From: DATJFH01 sp035495815 | GTDB lineage: Bacteria > Acidobacteriota > Terriglobia > Bryobacterales > Bryobacteraceae | DNA length: 9,626 nt | Direction of reading: 5' to 3' | Assembly: GCA_035495815.1 (NCBI GenBank) | Contig: DATJFH010000285.1 | Coordinates: 1-9,626 of the forward strand | Shown here: in pieces, positions 6,322-9,626 of the stretch | Numbering within the stretch: the first letter of the stretch is position 1 | How the letters are laid out: each line of letters starts with the position of its first letter | Notes under the pieces: generated by a model | What the model saw: only the letters and a program-made list of their open reading frames with translations | The model's database searches: none | Told to the model about the DNA's origin: nothing | Program-made: the position numbers and the translations under genes

Positions 6322-6900
6322 CTACTCGAGTTCGTGTTCCAGGCGCTCGCAGTCCGGCGTCAGGCGGTGGGTGTGAAGATGGACGAGCGTGTCCGGCAGG
6401 ACATCGTACTTGGAATCCAGGAGCCGGTAGGTGCAGAACAGGGAAATGGATTGGGAGTCGATCAGCTCGTTCCAGGATTGTTCGAGCCGAACCGCCAGTT
6501 CGGGCTCGCCGGCTGCCAGGAGCAGGCTGACGAGCTCTCCGAAGACACGGACTTTGCGGACCGGCGAATCGCCCATGGCCTGGACAATGGCGCGGGTGAG
6601 GGTTTCCTTGAAGACGGCCTCGTCAAAGACACCGGCGCGGACAAAGACGTTCAGCAGGCTGTTGGCGCTGAGGCAGTTCAGCCGCCCGCTCGCACGCAAG
6701 GCGGCGAGATCGAGTCCGGCGGCGGCGAGCCGTCCCTCGATGGGCTTGCGATGGGAATCCTCCATGATCAGAACGACGGATTCCTGCTTGGAAAGCCCGG
6801 AATTGGCGAACAAAAAAACAGCGTTGATCGCTTTTTCTTCGTCGTTGTAGGGGAATACGATATGGTGACGGGGTTGAGAGTCGGTCAGGATCGGATGCAT
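6322..6900 (-). CDS. Stand-alone MEDS-domain (DcmR-like sensory) protein
   Basis: From the ATG at 6900 the protein has 192 residues and is almost entirely a MEDS domain, named for methanogen/methylotroph DcmR sensory proteins; the domain is found on regulators and histidine kinases and resembles the KaiC-like ATPase fold. Visible signatures: HHIVFPYND followed by a helix to NSGL, VVLIMEDSHRKPIEGRLAAAG, the NCLSANSLLNVFVRAGVFD region, VRVFGELVSLLLAAGEPELA, LEQSWNEL, and ISLFCTYRL. No kinase, receiver or helix-turn-helix part is attached, so it must act with a partner not encoded next to it. An in-frame TTG at 6936 would add 12 residues, but its AAGGAG is only one base away; ATG 6900 has no good ribosome site either. 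It lies downstream of the GT-C gene on the same strand and converges with the DinB gene. Confidence 0.8.
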   Translation of the reverse strand: MHPILTDSQPRHHIVFPYNDEEKAINAVFLFANSGLSKQESVVLIMEDSHRKPIEGRLAAAGLDLAALRASGRLNCLSANSLLNVFVRAGVFDEAVFKETLTRAIVQAMGDSPVRKVRVFGELVSLLLAAGEPELAVRLEQSWNELIDSQSISLFCTYRLLDSKYDVLPDTLVHLHTHRLTPDCERLEHELE

Positions 6901-6948
6901 ACAGAAGCCAGTTCGGTTCGGGCCCGGGCGGCGCAAACTCCTTCAACG

Positions 6949-6966
6949 CATAAGTCAAGTTTATCA
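6949..6966 (-). promoter_or_regulatory. Candidate extended -10 promoter and two-codon leader of the MEDS gene
   Basis: On the minus strand TG-a-TAAACT (6966 to 6958) fits an extended -10. Six bases later comes ATG-CGT-TGA (6951 to 6943), in the same frame as the MEDS protein. Directly after are AGG-AGT-TTG and an open frame into the gene. The geometry resembles the two short-leader promoters on the plus strand. Confidence 0.3.
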
Positions 6967-7015
6967 CAGGGTCAGGAGGCCTGCGGTTTGGATCCGGATT
7001 GCGCGGCCGCGGGCG

Positions 7016-8332
7016 TCAGGAAGCGGGCTTTCGGCCCGGGCAGAGGTAGAGACGCCACAACCAGATCACGAGGCATCCGTACACCGGCAGGTACTCGTAA
7101 TATCGGAACGGCGTCGAACCGTTCCAATCTCCGGTGGCAAACCAGCCGATGACGGCGGCGTGACCGAGGGGGACGAGGGCCGTCCACAGCAACAGGGGGG
7201 AGACCGGGTAGAGAGCCAGCAGCGGAAGCATCCAGGTCAGATACCAGGGATGGCAGTTGGCCGAGACCATGAGCAGCAGGGCGATGACGGCCAAGGCGGC
7301 GCGCTCGAGAGGCCAGCGCAGGAGGGTGACCGCGGCGACGGCGGCGCAAACGATTGCGAACGCGATCTTTTTGGCCAGGTAGAAGTCGCCGCCGGCCGCG
7401 GCGAGGAGCAGGCCGAAGAGGCTGTCGTTATTGCGCCATCCACCCAGGAAGCCGCTCATGAAGCGAAAGTTCTCGTCGATGCGGGACCAGCGCAGCGCGG
7501 TCGAGAGGTAGGGCAGACAGAGCAGCACGAGGACCGGAGCGGCCACGAGCCAGGATCGCCAGCGTCGCCAGCCGGCCGCTCCCATGAAGACGGGGAACAG
7601 AAAACCCGGCCAGATCTTGGAGCCGGCGGCCAGGGCGAGGGCGGCGAACGACCCGTTCCAGCGGTTGCGGGCCGCCGCCGCCAGGGCGCAGAGCAGGAAA
7701 AAGATCGCGATCGAATCGTTGTGTCCGGAGGCCCAGAATTCGATGACGGGCAGCGGTGACCAGGCGTAGAGAAGAAGCCGGCCGGGCGGAAGCTTTTTCG
7801 CCCGCAGGAGGAGGGCGAGGGCGGCCATGACTCCCAGATCGAAGAGCGCCGCGGGGACTTTGAACCAGAAGGCCTGCCGACGGGGGGTCGATTCGAAGGG
7901 CGAGACGGCGCGCCAGGCGATCCACTCGACGAGTTCGGTGAAGGGACCGTAAACCGCGCGGAAATCGCGGCCGGGGATCGAGTCGAAGGTTTCGTCGCGG
8001 AGCGATCTCCATCGCTCGTCATTGGGACGCGCTTCGTAGGGGCTGCCGCCGGCGGCCTGGAGCCGGCCTTCCCAACGGTAGCGGTAGACGTCGTCGGAGA
8101 GGGTGGGGGCCAGCGGGAAGACGGTGAGACGGAAGACAAGGGCGGCTCCGAGGATCAGGGCGGGAGGAGAGCGGGTCCGGTCCCGCAGGACGAACCAGGC
8201 GGAAACAAGGTAAAATAAAGCGGACAGAAGTAGCAGGCCGATGGTCTCGACGATCTTTGGCCTGAGGTCGCCGAGCAGGGCTATCCGGAGGAACAGGGCT
8301 TCGAGGATAGCGGCTAGCGCAAACAACTTCAT
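7016..8332 (-). CDS. GT-C-fold membrane glycosyltransferase, polyprenol-phosphate-mannose-dependent type (GT87-like)
   Basis: This 438-residue integral membrane protein has about ten or more hydrophobic segments. The first large outer loop holds the GT-C signature SDDVYRYRWEGRLQAAG (79-95, acidic pair D80-D81) followed by PYEARPND. FWASGHNDSIAI (199-210), GSKIWPGFLFP (237-247) and the late HPWYLTWMLPLLAL (361-374) are also typical. Such enzymes use polyprenyl-phosphate sugars, usually mannose, outside the membrane to extend lipid-linked or surface glycans; the donor and acceptor here are unproven. The frame is open to 8443, but the ATG at 8332 (MKLFALAAIL) starts at the first membrane helix and avoids overlap with the divergent GT2 gene. 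No good ribosome site is visible. It probably cooperates with the divergent GT2. Confidence 0.8.
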   Translation of the reverse strand: MKLFALAAILEALFLRIALLGDLRPKIVETIGLLLLSALFYLVSAWFVLRDRTRSPPALILGAALVFRLTVFPLAPTLSDDVYRYRWEGRLQAAGGSPYEARPNDERWRSLRDETFDSIPGRDFRAVYGPFTELVEWIAWRAVSPFESTPRRQAFWFKVPAALFDLGVMAALALLLRAKKLPPGRLLLYAWSPLPVIEFWASGHNDSIAIFFLLCALAAAARNRWNGSFAALALAAGSKIWPGFLFPVFMGAAGWRRWRSWLVAAPVLVLLCLPYLSTALRWSRIDENFRFMSGFLGGWRNNDSLFGLLLAAAGGDFYLAKKIAFAIVCAAVAAVTLLRWPLERAALAVIALLLMVSANCHPWYLTWMLPLLALYPVSPLLLWTALVPLGHAAVIGWFATGDWNGSTPFRYYEYLPVYGCLVIWLWRLYLCPGRKPAS

Positions 8333-8363
8333 GGGGTGGATTCGGTAGGCTGCGGCCGATCTT

Positions 8364-8372
8364 ATGTTACCA
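8364..8372 (-). promoter_or_regulatory. Weak candidate extended -10 for the GT-C gene
   Basis: Read on the minus strand, TG-g-TAACAT gives an extended -10 about 31 bases before the ATG at 8332. It would coincide with the start codon of the divergent GT2 gene, whose ATG is the complement of the hexamer's end. This is suggestive only; no -35 is clear. Confidence 0.2.
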
Positions 8373-9626
8373 AGCTCGTTTCCTTTGGCATTGCTGGCGA
8401 ACACGACGGTGGCGCGTTTGACGCAAGTCCTGTTCGACGACACGTTCGCCGGGATCCACCGGCTGGGATGGTTCGACTGGGCGCTGCTGATTCCTTACTT
8501 CTCGATACTGGCGGTGCTGTCGGTCTACGGTCTGCACCGCTACGACGTGATCCGGACTTACTTCAAGCATCGTAAGAAGGCGACGGACCAGCCCCAGGCG
8601 CGCTACGAGCAGCTTCCGCCGGTGACCATCCAGCTGCCGCTGTACAACGAGCGCTACGTGGTGGAGCGGCTGATCGACGAAGTGACGAAGATCGAGTATC
8701 CGAAGGGGCTGCTGCAGATCCAGGTGCTGGACGATTCGACCGACGACACGCATCCCTACGCCGAAGCGCTGGTGGAACGCTACCGGGCGCTCGGATTTCC
8801 GATCGAATATCATCACCGGGCGAACCGGCACGGATATAAAGCGGGGGCGCTGCAGGCGGGGCTGGAAAAGGCTACGGGCGAGCTGGTGGCGATTTTCGAC
8901 GCCGATTTCGTGCCTCCTCCGGACTTCCTGACGCGCACGGTGCATTTCTTCGCCGACCCGGGCGTGGGGATGGTGCAGACGCGCTGGAGCTACCTGAACC
9001 GCGATTACAACTACCTGACGGAAGTGGAGGCGATGCTGCTCGACGGGCACTTCATTCTCGAGCACGGGGCGCGGTCGACGGCGGGATACTTTTTCAATTT
9101 CAACGGAACGGCGGGGATCCTGCGGCGCAAGGCCATCGACGACGCCGGCGGCTGGCAGCACGACACGCTGACCGAGGATTCCGATCTGAGTTACCGGGCG
9201 CAGCTGGCCGGGTGGCGGTTCGTATACCTGCCGGGTCTCGACTGCCCCTCCGAACTGCCGGTGGAGATGCACGGTTTCCAGATACAGCAATCGCGCTGGG
9301 CGAAAGGGCTGACGCAGGTGGCCAAGAAGCTGCTGCCGCGGATTCTCAAGGCGGATATTCCGAAGCGGGTGAAGTTCGAGGCGCTGATGCACTTGACGCC
9401 GAACATCTCGTATCCGCTGATGATTCTTCTCTCGGCGCTGATGCTGCCGGTGATGATTATCCGGTTCTACATGGGCTGGCTGGAGATGGTCTTTCTCGAT
9501 CTGCCCCTGATTGCCGCCTCGTTCTGGTCGATCTCCCTGTTCTACGTCCTGGCCCAGCGCGAATTGTATCCCAAGACCTGGAAGCGGACCATCCTGATGT
9601 TGCCGATGCTGATGGCCGTCGGCGTG
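8364..9626 (+). CDS. CESA-like processive family 2 glycosyltransferase (3' end outside window)
   Basis: There are 421 visible residues, open to the window end. The layout is that of membrane GT2 synthases of the cellulose synthase / glucomannan mannosyltransferase (CslA-like) group: an N-terminal TM helix (about 38-58), then a cytoplasmic GT-A domain and two or more C-terminal TM helices from about 348. Catalytic and donor-binding motifs are intact: LPLYNE (91-96), LDDSTDDT (122-129), the D-x-D as DAD (179-181), TED (270-272) with the catalytic base Asp, and QQSRW (308-312), the Q(Q/R)xRW motif of processive enzymes. It probably polymerises or transfers a hexose from a nucleotide sugar onto a lipid or a growing glycan at the inner membrane. 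No PilZ domain is visible in the part present. The ATG at 8364 is the first in frame after the divergent gene; the ribosome site is weak and a start near the GTG at 8409 is possible. Confidence 0.88.
   Translation, partial: MLPSSFPLALLANTTVARLTQVLFDDTFAGIHRLGWFDWALLIPYFSILAVLSVYGLHRYDVIRTYFKHRKKATDQPQARYEQLPPVTIQLPLYNERYVVERLIDEVTKIEYPKGLLQIQVLDDSTDDTHPYAEALVERYRALGFPIEYHHRANRHGYKAGALQAGLEKATGELVAIFDADFVPPPDFLTRTVHFFADPGVGMVQTRWSYLNRDYNYLTEVEAMLLDGHFILEHGARSTAGYFFNFNGTAGILRRKAIDDAGGWQHDTLTEDSDLSYRAQLAGWRFVYLPGLDCPSELPVEMHGFQIQQSRWAKGLTQVAKKLLPRILKADIPKRVKFEALMHLTPNISYPLMILLSALMLPVMIIRFYMGWLEMVFLDLPLIAASFWSISLFYVLAQRELYPKTWKRTILMLPMLMAVGV

Noticed and set aside
7002..7011. Perfect palindrome CGCGGCCGCG near the end of the GT-C gene
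   Set aside because: Short GC palindromes are expected at this composition, and with no loop or T-run it is not a terminator.
6334..7152. Plus-strand open frame opposite the MEDS gene
   Set aside because: It is Gly/Gln/Asp-rich without motifs, whereas the minus strand encodes a recognisable MEDS domain.
7160..7759. Plus-strand open frame opposite the GT-C gene
   Set aside because: It is a Gly/Glu/Gln/Arg-rich complement of membrane-protein codons, with no independent support.
8333..8443. In-frame 37-codon upstream extension of the GT-C gene
   Set aside because: It would overlap the divergent GT2 start, and it adds a polar segment before the natural membrane-helix start at 8332.
8367..9392. 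Minus-strand open frame opposite the GT2 gene
   Set aside because: It has antisense composition (Arg/His/Gln/Val-rich), while the GT2 catalytic motifs on the plus strand are complete.
1..9626. CRISPR array belonging to the csm genes
   Set aside because: No regularly spaced repeats of 25-40 bases were seen anywhere in the window; the only tandem repeat is the 15-bp pair before maf.

Overview
The window is GC-rich (roughly two thirds G+C by eye) and densely coding, with no gene-free stretch above about 120 bases. The gene repertoire suggests an environmental member of the Acidobacteriota, perhaps near Solibacter/Bryobacter: a Tat-type hydroxypyruvate-isomerase-like TIM-barrel protein, an OYE-like protein of the PMEGCD type, a DinB protein starting MEPWLRGP, a lone MEDS domain and a CESA-like GT2. 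This taxonomic call is inference from protein character, not from a marker gene.

Layout. Bases 2-1569 (+) are the right-hand end of a type III-A CRISPR-Cas operon: the C-terminal part of Csm4, then a complete Csm5, sharing ATGA. No CRISPR array, Cas10, Csm2/3 or Csm6 lies inside the window, so only the edge of the system is visible. Bases 1584-6253 (+) hold five co-directional genes: a secreted Hyi-like TIM-barrel protein, a Maf nucleotide pyrophosphatase, a 12-TM MFS carrier of the oxalate/formate-monocarboxylate type, an OYE-like flavin oxidoreductase, and a DinB-fold protein. The last three are tightly coupled (50-bp overlap, then a 3-bp gap). Two candidate extended -10 promoters sit on the stop codons of csm5 and maf, only 8-9 bases before the next ATG. 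This suggests short-leader or leaderless transcripts and makes the five genes at least two transcription units.

Bases 6322-8332 (-) hold a lone MEDS sensory-domain protein and, upstream of it on the same strand, a GT-C membrane glycosyltransferase of the polyprenol-phosphate-dependent mannosyltransferase type. Divergent from the latter, with only about 31 bp between starts, is a CESA-like processive GT2 glycosyltransferase (8364 to the window end, incomplete). The two glycosyltransferases probably serve surface polysaccharide or glycolipid synthesis.

I found no clearly undescribed multi-gene system. The observations most worth checking are the Ala/Pro-rich insert in Csm4, the stop-codon-embedded promoters, the apparently interrupted leaderless start of the MEDS gene, and the unusual cysteine and active-site pattern of the OYE-like protein. 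No rRNA, tRNA, insertion sequence or CRISPR repeat was recognised.
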